Assembly: GCA_964432565.1 (NCBI GenBank)
Contig: CAYSOA010000010.1
Coordinates: 1 to 64,000, forward strand
Length of the DNA: 64,000 bases
From: CAIOHW01 sp964432565
Lineage (GTDB): Bacteria > Bdellovibrionota > UBA1018
Reading direction: 5' to 3'
A model generated the notes under the pieces. That model was not told the DNA's origin. It searched no databases and saw only the letters and a list, made by a program, of their open reading frames with translations. Positions 17,819 to 27,243 of the stretch are shown in pieces. The position numbers were made by a program, and so were the translations under genes. How positions within the stretch are numbered: the stretch's first letter is position 1; every line of letters starts with the position of its first letter.

Positions 17819-17893
17819 CATTGGCTCTGGATGAGATCCTACCGATAAGGGACTGAGGGTCTTCTTGAACCCTTAGGCCAGGGGAGGAGCCGG

Positions 17894-18667
17894 GTGCGAC
17901 GAAGTTGGGGGATGCGAGCAGCCATGGGAATTGTGGCGCTGTCGGTGACGGCGTGCGGGATTCCGCGCAACCTCGCCCTGACCACGATGTGCGTGCTGCC
18001 TGAAGACCAGTCGAAGGCCTTCATTGGAAAGTGGGCGGTAACCCCCATTCCGGTTGCGGTCTCACGACTCGACTTCTACGACTCGGGCAATGATCCGGAG
18101 GGCCGTCAGGTGGTTTCGAACGCCCTGACGACCTGGAACCACTTTTCAATTGTCAGTTTTGGGTACGAGATCTTCGACTTCAAGAACTCTGACGGATCGG
18201 TGAAGGCCGCGAACCAGGCGAATATCTCGAGTTCGGTTTGCAGCTATTATCTCCTGCAAGGAGACTCGTTTCAGTCTCCCGTCGTGATTCATAAGAATGC
18301 GAACTTCAGTTCGTCCCTTTCATCGGTGATTGCGCTCACCCACCACTGCAAGACGTCGGGCACCTATTCCTTTCAGTCGGCTTCGATCGAGATCAACGTT
18401 CGCGATTTTTTTGCTGAGGGGAAGCCGAGTCCGGATGCCGAATCGGTTCTGGCCCACGAGGCAGGCCATCTGATCGGCCTGGATCATTCCTGTGAATTTT
18501 CTGGAACGAAAGTGACCGCAGGGACCATGCCCAACTGCAATTCGAGAACCCTTTCCACGCATTATAAGAATGCGCTGATGTTTCCGTCGTTTGATCTCGA
18601 TGGAACTCGGCGCAATCGGCTCAACAGCAACGACATGGGCCGTGCCAACTGCCTCTACGGGCAGTGA
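17894..18667 (+). CDS. Matrixin-like zinc metalloprotease lipoprotein
   Basis: Predicted extracytoplasmic zinc protease. A short SPII leader ends at the lipobox LSVTAC (about 17-22). The catalytic site is HEAGHLIGLDH, the extended HExxHxxGxxH zinc motif of metzincins, followed by a Met-containing turn (ALMFPSF). It is 257 aa with GTG start and GGGGAGGAG upstream. Several Cys in the mature part suggest disulfides. The substrate is unknown. A lipid-anchored protease would act at the outer membrane or cell surface (inference). Confidence 0.83.
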   Translation: MRRSWGMRAAMGIVALSVTACGIPRNLALTTMCVLPEDQSKAFIGKWAVTPIPVAVSRLDFYDSGNDPEGRQVVSNALTTWNHFSIVSFGYEIFDFKNSDGSVKAANQANISSSVCSYYLLQGDSFQSPVVIHKNANFSSSLSSVIALTHHCKTSGTYSFQSASIEINVRDFFAEGKPSPDAESVLAHEAGHLIGLDHSCEFSGTKVTAGTMPNCNSRTLSTHYKNALMFPSFDLDGTRRNRLNSNDMGRANCLYGQ

Positions 18668-18684
18668 TCGTTGCAGTCTTGCGC

Positions 18685-20169
18685 CTAAACGATGATTCTG
18701 CGGCGGCGAAGCAGCTCAACCGCAGCTTCGTTGGCGTAAACGCTCGGCACGAAGTTGATGAAGCCCGAGAGGTGCTTCATCAGGGCGTTCTCGCGCTGCA
18801 CCAGAAGCGAGGGTTTTCCGGTCTTGCTGACGACCTTGACGGCCTCGGTGTCCTGTCTCGGTTCGCCTCCCCGGCTGGTCAGATGTCCGATGCCCCGGGT
18901 AAAGACCACATCTTTTTGGGGAATGTCGGCCAGAATCCAGGCCTTTCCCTTGCCATGGCGCTTGAGCACCTTTTCGATGTCCCGAACCTTCGACTGGATT
19001 CGGGCCGTGAGCTGGACCTTTTCGCGGTCGTCGCCGTCGCTCTTGAGAATGCGGTGCTGAAAGAGCGAGTGCCGCAGCGTCTTGGGGGGCTTGCGGTAGA
19101 GCAGCATCTCGATCAGTTCGGAGGTCTTGCGATCCTTGACCTTCTTCTGCAGGCGAACCTCCTGCAGCCGGTTCATGAAATACACGTCATTGAACCAGAA
19201 GAACCGTTCGTCACCCGCAAAGATCATGTCGAGCAGATCGTGAAACTGGTAGAGCAGGTCCTGCTCGAGCAGCGCCTCGGCAATGTGCGACGACATGATG
19301 TCGAACTTCGCCGAGCCCGGGTTCTTGATCACCTGCGAATACCAGCTGAAGCGCGCGATCAGAAAGTCTTCGAGCGCGTGAAGGGCGTTTTCGCGAACTC
19401 CGAAGGCAATCTGTCCGTTTCCGGCGTCATAGGTCGTGAGGTTGGCCAGAATGTATTCGCGGTCGAACTGTCCGTACTTGATGCCGGTGTAGTGCGAGTC
19501 CCGCAGCAGGTAGTCCATGCGGTCGGCATCGAGGTCCGAATGCATGAGCTGGTTGGCGATCAGGTACTTCGAGTCGCCCTTGATGATGTCGGAGATGAGC
19601 TGGATGTCGAATTCGAAGTCCTCAAGAATTCGGGTCATGCCGCCCGCATAGGGAGTGTTCTTGATGATGAACGAGCCCAGGTGCTCGTGATTGTTCGGAA
19701 GCGCCTTCGGTGTTTTGCCCGAGTGCTTGCTGCCCTTTGCCCGAGGGCGACGCGTGTCGTTGCCGTGGCGGATGTAGGCGTACTCGATGGCGTGCGAGAA
19801 CGGGAAGGTTCCCAGGTCATGCAGCAGGGCGGCGATGCGCAGGCTCTTGTGGAGCATGGCGGCGGGGTTCGTGGCATGCCGGTCAAAGAGTTCGTGGTCG
19901 GGTACCGCGATGCCCAGCGCCCGGATCATCTGATCCATCGAGTGCATCACGCCAATGACATGGGCGAAGCGGTTGTGCTCGGCTCCCGGAAAGATATAGT
20001 TCGAAAAACCGAGCTGCTTGATCCAGCGCAGGCGCTGGAAGAAGGGCGAGTTGATGATCTGCTCCTCCCATTCGGTGATGGGAATGAAGCCGTAGAGGAC
20101 GTCATAGATGACGCGCTGGTTTCTGACGGGACGCGAACTGGCAACGCTGCCGGGTAGGGCCGAGCTCAT
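18685..20169 (-). CDS. HD-domain phosphohydrolase (SAMHD1/dNTPase-like, COG1078)
   Basis: Metal-dependent HD hydrolase resembling the bacterial COG1078 group. The N-terminal HD region has NRFAHVIGVMHSM (66-78, His70) and the HD pair in ALLHDLGTFPFSH (117-118), then an Asp in DADRMDYLLRDS. The downstream helical domain is that of dNTP triphosphohydrolase relatives. Substrate unproven; dNTPs or another nucleotide are likely. 494 aa. It converges with the metalloprotease gene 17 bases away. Confidence 0.82.
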   Translation of the reverse strand: MSSALPGSVASSRPVRNQRVIYDVLYGFIPITEWEEQIINSPFFQRLRWIKQLGFSNYIFPGAEHNRFAHVIGVMHSMDQMIRALGIAVPDHELFDRHATNPAAMLHKSLRIAALLHDLGTFPFSHAIEYAYIRHGNDTRRPRAKGSKHSGKTPKALPNNHEHLGSFIIKNTPYAGGMTRILEDFEFDIQLISDIIKGDSKYLIANQLMHSDLDADRMDYLLRDSHYTGIKYGQFDREYILANLTTYDAGNGQIAFGVRENALHALEDFLIARFSWYSQVIKNPGSAKFDIMSSHIAEALLEQDLLYQFHDLLDMIFAGDERFFWFNDVYFMNRLQEVRLQKKVKDRKTSELIEMLLYRKPPKTLRHSLFQHRILKSDGDDREKVQLTARIQSKVRDIEKVLKRHGKGKAWILADIPQKDVVFTRGIGHLTSRGGEPRQDTEAVKVVSKTGKPSLLVQRENALMKHLSGFINFVPSVYANEAAVELLRRRRIIV

Positions 20170-20210
20170 GCTCCTGAGTGTGCCAAAGGTCGGCAGCCCG
20201 GGGCCAGTGC

Positions 20211-20242
20211 AAAAGAGCGGCCCCGCAGCCGTGGGGTGGCTC
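20211..20242 (-). terminator. Terminator of the envelope lipoprotein operon
   Basis: Read on the minus strand immediately after the stop at 20243: stem GAGC..CCCC / GGGG..GCTC with an eight-base loop, followed by TTTT. It insulates the HD-phosphohydrolase gene from the operon upstream. Confidence 0.65.
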
Positions 20243-20671
20243 TCAGTCGTTTCCCTGGAATTCGATGATGAGCTTGCTCAGCTCGGGGTCTTTTTTCCAT
20301 TGGGCGAGGCGAGCATGACGCTTGTCGCGCAGCCGATGATAGGATTGAAGACCCCAAGAGTCCGCCAGGTCCGATCGAAGAAATTCCTTGAAGACTTCGA
20401 TTCCCTCGATCAGCAGGTCCTCCCACTCTGAGCGTGGGATGTTTGCTGACCCGAGAGGGTAGGCCACCGAATTCCAAAGAATCCTCAGCTCGAAGTTTCT
20501 CTTGGCCAAGGGGGTTTCTGTGGCAGCGCCTCGAATGATCATGCCCTCTGTGTCAAATCGAGTCGCTTCGATGAGGCCTCCTGCGCGCATCCATGCCTCC
20601 CAGAGTGGTTCGTTTTCGAGGATCTCGAGAAGCTGCGGCTCGATGGGGCTTCGTACGATCAATTTTTCCAT
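20243..20671 (-). CDS. Hypothetical 142-residue protein, last gene of the envelope operon
   Basis: Not recognised. Cytoplasmic-looking with no leader. Mixed alpha/beta composition with many Glu and Trp, and a basic stretch near the C-terminus (HRLRDKRHARLAQWKK). It overlaps the upstream lipoprotein gene by 13 bases and is followed directly by a terminator, so it is the last gene of that unit. Confidence 0.55.
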   Translation of the reverse strand: MEKLIVRSPIEPQLLEILENEPLWEAWMRAGGLIEATRFDTEGMIIRGAATETPLAKRNFELRILWNSVAYPLGSANIPRSEWEDLLIEGIEVFKEFLRSDLADSWGLQSYHRLRDKRHARLAQWKKDPELSKLIIEFQGND

Positions 20672-20979
20672 GAAACATCCCTCAGTAAGGTCAGAGTTTT
20701 ATTCCCGGGGAATTGTGCCGAATCCGCAAATATGGCCTCAAGACCGTGCTCGGGCGCAAGGAACCCCAGTTGCTGGGTAGTCTCGTAGGCCTCGAGACCG
20801 ATTCGTTCCTTTTTTTGGATCAAGGACAAATCTCCCAGGTCCAGATGCCTAATCACCGTCGGATCGGTCAAATCCAGTACGCGATCGCCGTAGTCGATCT
20901 CGCATCCGCACAGCATCAGTAGCGAAAGAACCAGCAAGGAGGCTGGCCGCCGACGCCTCACGCGAATCATGCCCTTCAT
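20659..20979 (-). CDS. Small lipoprotein
   Basis: A 106-residue protein with a very basic N-terminus (RVRRRRP), a hydrophobic core and lipobox LMLCGC, giving Cys at about 25-27. The mature part is Leu/Asp/Glu-rich without known motifs. ATGA overlap with the gene upstream and a 13-base overlap downstream tie it to the same operon. The +2 residue after the lipidated Cys is Glu or Gly depending on which Cys is used, so localisation is uncertain. Confidence 0.65.
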   Translation of the reverse strand: MKGMIRVRRRRPASLLVLSLLMLCGCEIDYGDRVLDLTDPTVIRHLDLGDLSLIQKKERIGLEAYETTQQLGFLAPEHGLEAIFADSAQFPGNKTLTLLRDVSWKN

Positions 20980-21884
20980 GGCGCCACCATTTCGAGCTGT
21001 GAGCGTTCCGACTCGAGCTGGGCGACCTCATCCTGCCAGGACTGTTGCAGATCGAGAAGCTGCCGGTGGATGCGGCGCAGGCGCGAGACGATCAGGGCGC
21101 GTTCGATGAGGTCGGAATCCGAGCGGTCGCGAAGCGCGAGCAGCTTCGCTCGCATGGCTCCTGCTTCGGGAATCAGAGGCAGCCTTTCGGCGAGGGCTTC
21201 GACTTCGCCGATGAGTCCGCCGTATGCGCGGTTGAACTCCACTGTGCCGCGTGACAATCGCAGCATTTCGAGCGCAAGCGATTCGAGGGGCAGGCGTTGC
21301 AGCAGATCCCGACGGCTTTCGAGCCGCTCGTTGACGATCGGCAGGTAGTGGCGCGCGGCCTGTCGTGACCAGTAGTCTGCCGACACCGCAGACTGAAGCC
21401 GAAGGGTCTCTTCGTCCGATCCCGGCAGTGCGACGGAGCCGATTCGGTTACCGAGCTCCGCGACCGAGTGCCACGCCCAGATGGCGAGGTAGGTCTGTGA
21501 ACGCTCCGAAAACGGCGGGGGGCCGGACACCGCGAGCGCCAGCGCCGCAGGAAGCGATGTGTCGGGATTCTGCTCGAGCGTCGCAAGAAGCGCCGGAACA
21601 CCGGCTAGACCGCTCGTCTCCAGCTCAGGCTGGAGCTCCTCGGCGCGTTCGTTCAGGGTCGACAGGGTCACGCGTACCGAGTGCTGCTCGAAGCGCAGGT
21701 CGGGCTGCCCCAGCGATCGAAGGCCCGAACGCCTGAGGCGCAGTTCGAGATCGATCGGATGGCGATGTCGCGGCAGCCAGACGTCGGTGCCGGGCTCCAG
21801 TCGACGCTCCTCCGGCCAGTCCGAAGAGCGTGCCACCAGATCGAGCTGCGTCTCGTCGGCCGTTCGCGGAACATCCACCCGCAC
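20976..21884 (-). CDS. Envelope protein C-terminal part, probably continuous with the upstream frame
   Basis: Not recognised. The first usable start is a GTG at 21884, but the same frame is open and protein-like for 87 codons further upstream, directly to a TAG (22146-22148) that ends the preceding frame. The upstream stretch encodes a plausible beta-rich segment (SIDAEITGRARI, SPLIRVRVDVP). No ATG, GTG or TTG occurs in those 87 codons. The C-terminal 120 residues are helical (coiled-coil-like). Likely the second half of one disrupted lipoprotein gene. Confidence 0.5.
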   Translation of the reverse strand: MRVDVPRTADETQLDLVARSSDWPEERRLEPGTDVWLPRHRHPIDLELRLRRSGLRSLGQPDLRFEQHSVRVTLSTLNERAEELQPELETSGLAGVPALLATLEQNPDTSLPAALALAVSGPPPFSERSQTYLAIWAWHSVAELGNRIGSVALPGSDEETLRLQSAVSADYWSRQAARHYLPIVNERLESRRDLLQRLPLESLALEMLRLSRGTVEFNRAYGGLIGEVEALAERLPLIPEAGAMRAKLLALRDRSDSDLIERALIVSRLRRIHRQLLDLQQSWQDEVAQLESERSQLEMVAP

Positions 21885-22145
21885 GCGAATGAGGGGGCTG
21901 CAGGACGCCAGATCGGGACACGCCGGAATTCGCGCTCGTCCGGTGATCTCGGCGTCGATGCTTCCCTGGGGGTTTACGCCCGGAATGTTCGGTTGCTCTC
22001 TGCCCGCCGAAGACCCGGAGGAAAAGTCGAGCGAGTAGACTCGCGAAGGAAGCGGACGCCCTGACGGAGCGACTTCTGAGAAGTCCTCACTGGAGAGCCG
22101 ATCGAGCGACGCGCGTGCGCGGGCCTTGCCCCAGCGATACTCCTT

Positions 22146-23129
22146 CTAGAGGAAGCGTGAATTCAGGTCGCACTTCAGGTCGATCGTCCGGCGCTCCGTT
22201 CCGGTGCCTTCGTAGGCATCCGACTTCGAGCTACAGGGGGTCGTGGCCGCAGAGAGCGAGGCCTGCCAGAACATCGGGGAGCCGAACTCCGAAAACGTTT
22301 TTTCGCCCGACTCCGATGAAGGGTCGTTGATGCGAACGATCGGCCGGCTGAACGACAGCTGCTGGAGGGTGCGGTTGCGGACTTCGCGAGGTTCCTTCAT
22401 CAGCTCGTCGAGTTGTCGCAGTCGATCCGAAACCCGGGACACGGGGGCGAGCAGTCGAGCCCTCCAGAGTCGCGAGGCCACCGCAGTGCGCATTCGGAGA
22501 TAGGCAGGGTGAGTGAGGACTTTTTGGTCCAGAGGAAGCTCCTCTGCCGCCCAGGGGGTTTCCTCCGACGGCCGAAGTGCTGCGAGCACGAGTCGGGCGT
22601 GAGGAGCAAGCAGGGTGCCTTCCATTTCGGAGAGCGACCACAGGGTGGCCAGCGATTCCTCGCGAAACGAAGAGCGGGTTCCCGCATTCTGATAAACCGA
22701 CTCGATGAAATTCCAGAAGAGCAGCAGCAGTTCGGTTTGCCGCTCGGTGGACTCACCTGCGACCGGAGCGGGTGTGGCGTCCCACTCGTCCTGAGTCACC
22801 TGATAGAGGTGCTCTCGAATTTTTCGCTGGGCCGTCTCGTCTTCGAAGCGAAGCTCGCCGATCAGCTCGGCACGCTCAGGGGCAGGCAGGGCCTTCTGGG
22901 TGACCTCGGGCGGGGCGATCAGAAGGGAGGCAACCTGCGCGACTCGAAGGATTCGGCCTGAGGCTGGGGTGGCGCCGGTTGGGCAGGAGCCTCTGGGGCT
23001 TTCGAACACGAAGAGGTCAGCGCCACGGTCATCAGGGGGACGAGTCCCCAATAAGGAGTTTTCACGCAGTGCGTCAAAGCACGGCCGGCCGGTGAGGGCC
23101 AGAGCTGGGTAAATGGAGTAATCTTTCAT
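22146..23129 (-). pseudogene. Envelope lipoprotein N-terminal part, frameshifted
   Basis: The long frame has an ATG at 23129, but its first 70 residues look unnatural. In another frame a GTG at 23065 starts a good SPII leader (MKTPYWGLVPLMTVALTSSC) and a Pro-rich linker, ending at a TGA at 22919-22921. One extra base in the GGG run at 22925-22927 (CCC on the coding strand) would join leader and body, giving ..RRLPPLLIAPPEVTQKAL... A TAG at 22146 then stops the frame, which resumes open downstream. Either two mutations or two sequencing errors. Confidence 0.55.
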
Positions 23130-23171
23130 GAAATCAGTTGGTTACCGATCCGCCGGATTACCGCTGAACGC

Positions 23172-24965
23172 CTACTGGGCGTTCTTCGCGACCTTCTTCG
23201 GAAGCTCGTTGAGCTCCACGAACATCGCCAGCACTTCGTCCATCGTCATGACCTTCTGTTCGCGGCTGCCGTAGGCGCGCACCGCAAACGAGCCGGCCTG
23301 GATCTCGCGGTCACCGGCCGCAAGCGAGAACGGAATCTTCGCCGTCTGTGCTTCGCGGGTCTTGAGTCCCATCGACTCGTTGCGATCATCGACATCCACC
23401 CGGTAGCCGAGCTTCTTGAGCTTTTTGGCAAACTCGTGGGCGTAGTCGTTGTGCGAGTCCTTGATCGGAACCAAACGAGCCTGAACTGGAGCAAGCCAGA
23501 ACGGAAAGGCCCCGCCCAGGTGCTCGGTCAACACTCCGATGAAACGCTCGAGCGAACCCAGCACCGCGCGATGGACCATGACCGGGCGCTTGGCCGAGTT
23601 GTCTGCGGCCGTGTAGGTCAGGTCAAAGCGCTCGGGCAGGTTGAAGTCGAGCTGGATGGTCGAGAGCTGCCACGGACGCTTGAGTGCGTCGCGGACGATG
23701 AAGTCGATCTTCGGGCCGTAAAAGGCCCCGTCTCCCGGATTGACGGTGTAGGGCCGTCCGAGGTTGTCGAGCGTGCGCTTGAGCGCCGCTTCGGCCTCGT
23801 CCCAGAGCGAATCGGCACCCACGCGCTTTGCGGGGCGGGTCGACAAAAAAATCTGCATGTCGGTAAAGCCAAACAGGTCAAACGTGCCGAAGATCATTTC
23901 GGCCACCTTGCGGATTTCGTCTTCGATCTGTTCGGTGGTGCAGAACACGTGGGCGTCGTCCTGGCAGAACGAACGCACTCGAGTCAGGCCATGCGTGACG
24001 CCCGACTTCTCGAAGCGGTGCAGGCGTCCGAAGTCGGCGTACCGCAGCGGCAGGTCGCGGTACGAGTGCTTGAGCGTGCCATAGAGCAGGCAGTGGCTCG
24101 GGCAGTTCATCGGCTTCACGCCGAATTCCCGCTCGTCGCAGCTCGTGAAGTACATGTTCTCGGCGTAGTTGTCGTAGTGGCCCGAGGTCTTCCAGAGTGA
24201 CACGTCCATGATCTGCGGCGTGATGACTTCCGAATACTCGTACGGGCCGTAGAGGTCGCGGATGTACTGGACGAGCCGGTTATAGACGGTCGCGCCCTTC
24301 GGATAAAAGAAGGGCGAAGCAGGAGAGTCGGGGAGGAACGTGAAGAGCTCGAGCTCTCTGCCCAGTTTTCGATGGTCGCGCTTTTTGGCCTCTTCGATCA
24401 GATGCAGGTGCTCGTCGAGTTCCTTTTGCGAACCAAAGGCCGTGCCGTAGATGCGCTGAAGCTGCGGGTTCTTCTCATTGCCGCGCCAGTACGCTCCCGC
24501 GATCGAGAGCAGCTTGAACGCCTTGACGGCGCCGGCCGTCTGGACGTGCGGTCCACGGCAGAGATCGGTAAAATCCCCCTCGCCGTAGGTCGACACCGAC
24601 GTCGCGCCGGCCTGGTCGCGAAGCGTCTCTATGATCTCAACCTTGAAGGGCTGGTTGAGCTTCTTGAACTGGGCAAGCGCTTCGTCGATCGAGTGCTCCT
24701 GGCGCACGAAGGGCTGATTCTCAGCGATGATCTTCGCCATTTCTTTTTCGATGCGCGGCAGGTCTTCGGGCGTGAGCTTCACGTCGAGGTCGATGTCGTA
24801 ATAGAAGCCGTCCTCCACCGTCGGGCCGATGCCGAACTTGGCCTGCGGCCAGAGATTCTGGATCGCGTGAGCCATGAGGTGGGCGGCCGAGTGCCGCATG
24901 GTCTCGAGTTCGGAGTGAATTTCAGGTTCCTGCAGGTCGGCGGGGACGTTTTGCTGGGCGCTCAT
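23172..24965 (-). CDS. thrS: Threonyl-tRNA synthetase lacking the TGS domain
   Basis: Charges tRNA-Thr. The protein starts about 20 residues before the editing domain, whose HSAAHLMAHA (25-34) supplies the zinc-site histidines. The editing-domain CRGPHV follows, then the class II catalytic core with motif 2 (FGRLHRFEKSGVTHGLTRVR) and motif 3, and an anticodon-binding domain at the C-terminus. 597 aa against about 640: the N-terminal TGS domain is missing, and no start upstream in frame would restore it. Core functions should be intact. Confidence 0.95.
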   Translation of the reverse strand: MSAQQNVPADLQEPEIHSELETMRHSAAHLMAHAIQNLWPQAKFGIGPTVEDGFYYDIDLDVKLTPEDLPRIEKEMAKIIAENQPFVRQEHSIDEALAQFKKLNQPFKVEIIETLRDQAGATSVSTYGEGDFTDLCRGPHVQTAGAVKAFKLLSIAGAYWRGNEKNPQLQRIYGTAFGSQKELDEHLHLIEEAKKRDHRKLGRELELFTFLPDSPASPFFYPKGATVYNRLVQYIRDLYGPYEYSEVITPQIMDVSLWKTSGHYDNYAENMYFTSCDEREFGVKPMNCPSHCLLYGTLKHSYRDLPLRYADFGRLHRFEKSGVTHGLTRVRSFCQDDAHVFCTTEQIEDEIRKVAEMIFGTFDLFGFTDMQIFLSTRPAKRVGADSLWDEAEAALKRTLDNLGRPYTVNPGDGAFYGPKIDFIVRDALKRPWQLSTIQLDFNLPERFDLTYTAADNSAKRPVMVHRAVLGSLERFIGVLTEHLGGAFPFWLAPVQARLVPIKDSHNDYAHEFAKKLKKLGYRVDVDDRNESMGLKTREAQTAKIPFSLAAGDREIQAGSFAVRAYGSREQKVMTMDEVLAMFVELNELPKKVAKNAQ

Positions 24966-25040
24966 AGTGCCCTGACGCTAGCACAGGTTTGAAATCGGGC
25001 ACACCCCTTGCTCTCGCCCGCCGCACAAGGAGAGCGAAAA

Positions 25041-26276
25041 ATGAACGTGTTCGAGTCCCTCTGGCGGAGGAGTGCAGTTGCAGCCGTGATGACCGGCTTG
25101 GTTCTAACGAGTTCGGGGTGTGGGGTGCAGCCTCGGGAGGGCGATCCGGCAGTTCCCGAGCCCCAGAGGGATTCTCTGGCCGCAGAACCGGAGGTGAGTG
25201 CTGAGCTTCCGAAAACCCCTTCTGAAGAAGGCCCCTGGAAAGTCGAGTGGTCGATTCGTCGAGCGCTGCCGCGAAAGACGGCCCACCGGGAGTCCTCCTG
25301 GGCTCTGGGAGAGGCCCTGCAATTTGAGCCTGTGATTCAGGGGGCACAGGTGGCGACTGTCGAGCCCCTCGAGTGGCCGGATGAACCGGAATCGGTCCTA
25401 CTGGTTCAGCTTCGATACGTGCCGGGAGGCGACTGGTCGGCCCGCTGCTCACGCCCGGATGGCTCGATGGAGGAGGTGCTGCACGGAAGGAGGCTGCTCT
25501 GGGATGAGCCCTCGCAAAGCGGTTTGCTCGACCTGTCCGAGGTCTTCGGATCTCGGGGAGACCTTCGTGACCCGGCCACGGTCTGCACCCTGCGGGTTGA
25601 GGTCGAACGGCAGGGGGCCTACAGTGCCCTGACGTATTCTTTTCGGGTGATGGCCGGCCTTCCGAATCCGAGCCCGACCGAGCGTCGAGACTTTGCCTGG
25701 AGCGAAGGGGGGCTGCTTCGAGAAGAGCTGTGGCAGAATCGCGGGTTTCGGAATCTCAAGCTGCAGGTAACGGCCGGTACCGAGCTGGTGATGACGTCCG
25801 TGATTCACGCCCAGCCGTATGTCCAGCTGCTCGGGAAGGGCCGCCAGTTCAAGGGGCAGGGGCAGTCCTATGTGTCGCAGTTTTCAGGTCTGGCGATCGA
25901 GGCGCGTGCGGGAGAGGAGGGGCGCTGGACGGCCTGGGCCCCTCTGCCTTTGACGGTGCGCTGGCCGGCGGGGTCGAGCCTTCGAATCGAGTACCGCCTG
26001 CGCCCCGTCGCCGGAGCGCGCTCCTGCAGCCTGGCTGATCGAAACGTGGTGCGCTTTCCGTATCCCATGAAGAACACTTCGTCGGGAGTTCAGTTGCGCC
26101 GGGTGGCGCGCCACCTTCACGGAAGCATTTCCTGGGCGGTTGCCGTTCAGGATCCGGCCCGGGTGCTCGAGGGAGGTCAGATTCGGCAGTCTGATCGAGG
26201 CGAAGCGTTCGATCTGGGGGATGCTCCGGCCGGACTCGAGGGTTCTGCATTTGACTGCCACGGGTGGGTCCCGTAA
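25041..26276 (+). CDS. Lipoprotein of unknown function, 411 aa
   Basis: ATG at 25041 with AAGGAGAGC upstream begins a leader (MNVFESLWRR, then hydrophobic) ending at lipobox LTSSGC. The mature part is Glu/Pro-rich for 50 residues, then a beta-rich domain containing three or four Cys. No family recognised. It is followed 10 bases later by a GNAT gene. Divergent from thrS with a 75-bp spacer. Confidence 0.72.
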   Translation: MNVFESLWRRSAVAAVMTGLVLTSSGCGVQPREGDPAVPEPQRDSLAAEPEVSAELPKTPSEEGPWKVEWSIRRALPRKTAHRESSWALGEALQFEPVIQGAQVATVEPLEWPDEPESVLLVQLRYVPGGDWSARCSRPDGSMEEVLHGRRLLWDEPSQSGLLDLSEVFGSRGDLRDPATVCTLRVEVERQGAYSALTYSFRVMAGLPNPSPTERRDFAWSEGGLLREELWQNRGFRNLKLQVTAGTELVMTSVIHAQPYVQLLGKGRQFKGQGQSYVSQFSGLAIEARAGEEGRWTAWAPLPLTVRWPAGSSLRIEYRLRPVAGARSCSLADRNVVRFPYPMKNTSSGVQLRRVARHLHGSISWAVAVQDPARVLEGGQIRQSDRGEAFDLGDAPAGLEGSAFDCHGWVP

Positions 26277-26286
26277 AGGGGCGATC

Positions 26287-26796
26287 ATGACGAATTCGTC
26301 CGCCTCACTGCCTGCGACCTTCAGCCTGCGACCTGCCACGACCGAGGATCTCGGGGAGCTGGTTCGGGTGGAGAAGCAGGTGCAGTTGTCCCCTTGGGAT
26401 GAGGCGCATTTCGCGGCCGAACTCGAAAAGCCCTATTCGCGCGTGCTGGTGATGACCGATGACGAAACCGACTCGGTCATCGCCGGCTACGCCGTGTTCT
26501 GGCTGATGTTTGACGAAGCCCAGCTTCTGAACATTGCCGTGGATCTTCCGTTTCGAGGCCTGGGAGTCGCCCGTGCCCTGATTCGGCAGCTGGTCTCGCA
26601 GGCCATGAAAAAAGAGATTCGCAAGGTGGTGCTCGACGTTCGCAAGTCCAACCAGGCGGCGATTGAGCTCTATCAGTCGATGAAGTTCACCATTTCGCAG
26701 GTACGCAAGCGGTTCTATTCGGACGGCGAAGACGCCTACACGATGGTGCTCGATCTGGACGATGCGGCGCTCTCGTCGTCGGAGAAGGGGTTTTAG
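26287..26796 (+). CDS. rimI: GNAT N-acetyltransferase, RimI-like
   Basis: Acetyltransferase likely acting on a protein N-terminus (RimI acetylates ribosomal protein S18). The acetyl-CoA motif A is LLNIAVDLPFRGLGVARALI (V..RG.G.A), followed by VRKSNQAAIELYQSMKF, characteristic of RimI. The start at MTNSSASLPATF is preferred; an open stretch upstream overlaps the lipoprotein gene. 169 aa. A tsaB-like partner, often next to rimI, is not seen here. Confidence 0.8.
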   Translation: MTNSSASLPATFSLRPATTEDLGELVRVEKQVQLSPWDEAHFAAELEKPYSRVLVMTDDETDSVIAGYAVFWLMFDEAQLLNIAVDLPFRGLGVARALIRQLVSQAMKKEIRKVVLDVRKSNQAAIELYQSMKFTISQVRKRFYSDGEDAYTMVLDLDDAALSSSEKGF

Positions 26797-26808
26797 CCTC
26801 TTGCGCGC

Positions 26809-27237
26809 ATGGTCAAAATCCGGCAGAACCCCGGCATGTTTGAACTTCGCGTGCAGGTGGATTTTCCGGCCGCCCATCATCTGGAGGGCTATCCGGGCGA
26901 CTGCGCCCGTCTTCACGGGCATAACTGGGTGCTTGAGGTCTTTGCCCGCTCGGTGAAGCTCGATTCGATCGGCATGGCGATGGATTTTCGCAAGCTGAAG
27001 GGCGCCGCCAAGGAGCTCGTCGCCCCCTGGGACCACCAGAACCTGAATGAGCTCGATGATTTCAAGACCATCAATCCTTCGGCCGAGCAGATCGCCAAGC
27101 TTTCGTATGACCGTCTGTCGGCATTGATCGACGACGGCGAGACCTGGATCGAGAAAGTGACGATCTGGGAGAACCCGCGCTGTTCGGCGTCGTACTTCAT
27201 CGACGGCAAGGGCGCCGCCCGCTCTTCTCGAGGCTAA
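26809..27237 (+). CDS. queD: 6-carboxy-tetrahydropterin synthase
   Basis: Second step of 7-deazaguanine (queuosine precursor) synthesis, converting dihydroneopterin triphosphate to 6-carboxytetrahydropterin. Zinc ligands are His in AAHHL (21-25) and LHGHNW (35-40); the catalytic Cys is Cys32 in GDCARLHGH. 142 aa is typical of QueD. It starts 12 bases after rimI and is followed by queC seven bases later. Confidence 0.92.
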   Translation: MVKIRQNPGMFELRVQVDFPAAHHLEGYPGDCARLHGHNWVLEVFARSVKLDSIGMAMDFRKLKGAAKELVAPWDHQNLNELDDFKTINPSAEQIAKLSYDRLSALIDDGETWIEKVTIWENPRCSASYFIDGKGAARSSRG

Positions 27238-27243
27238 GGGCTC

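Noticed and set aside
18664..20157. A 497-residue open frame opposite the HD-phosphohydrolase gene
   Set aside because: The minus-strand frame has full HD motifs; the plus-strand frame is a mirror of it with no domain.
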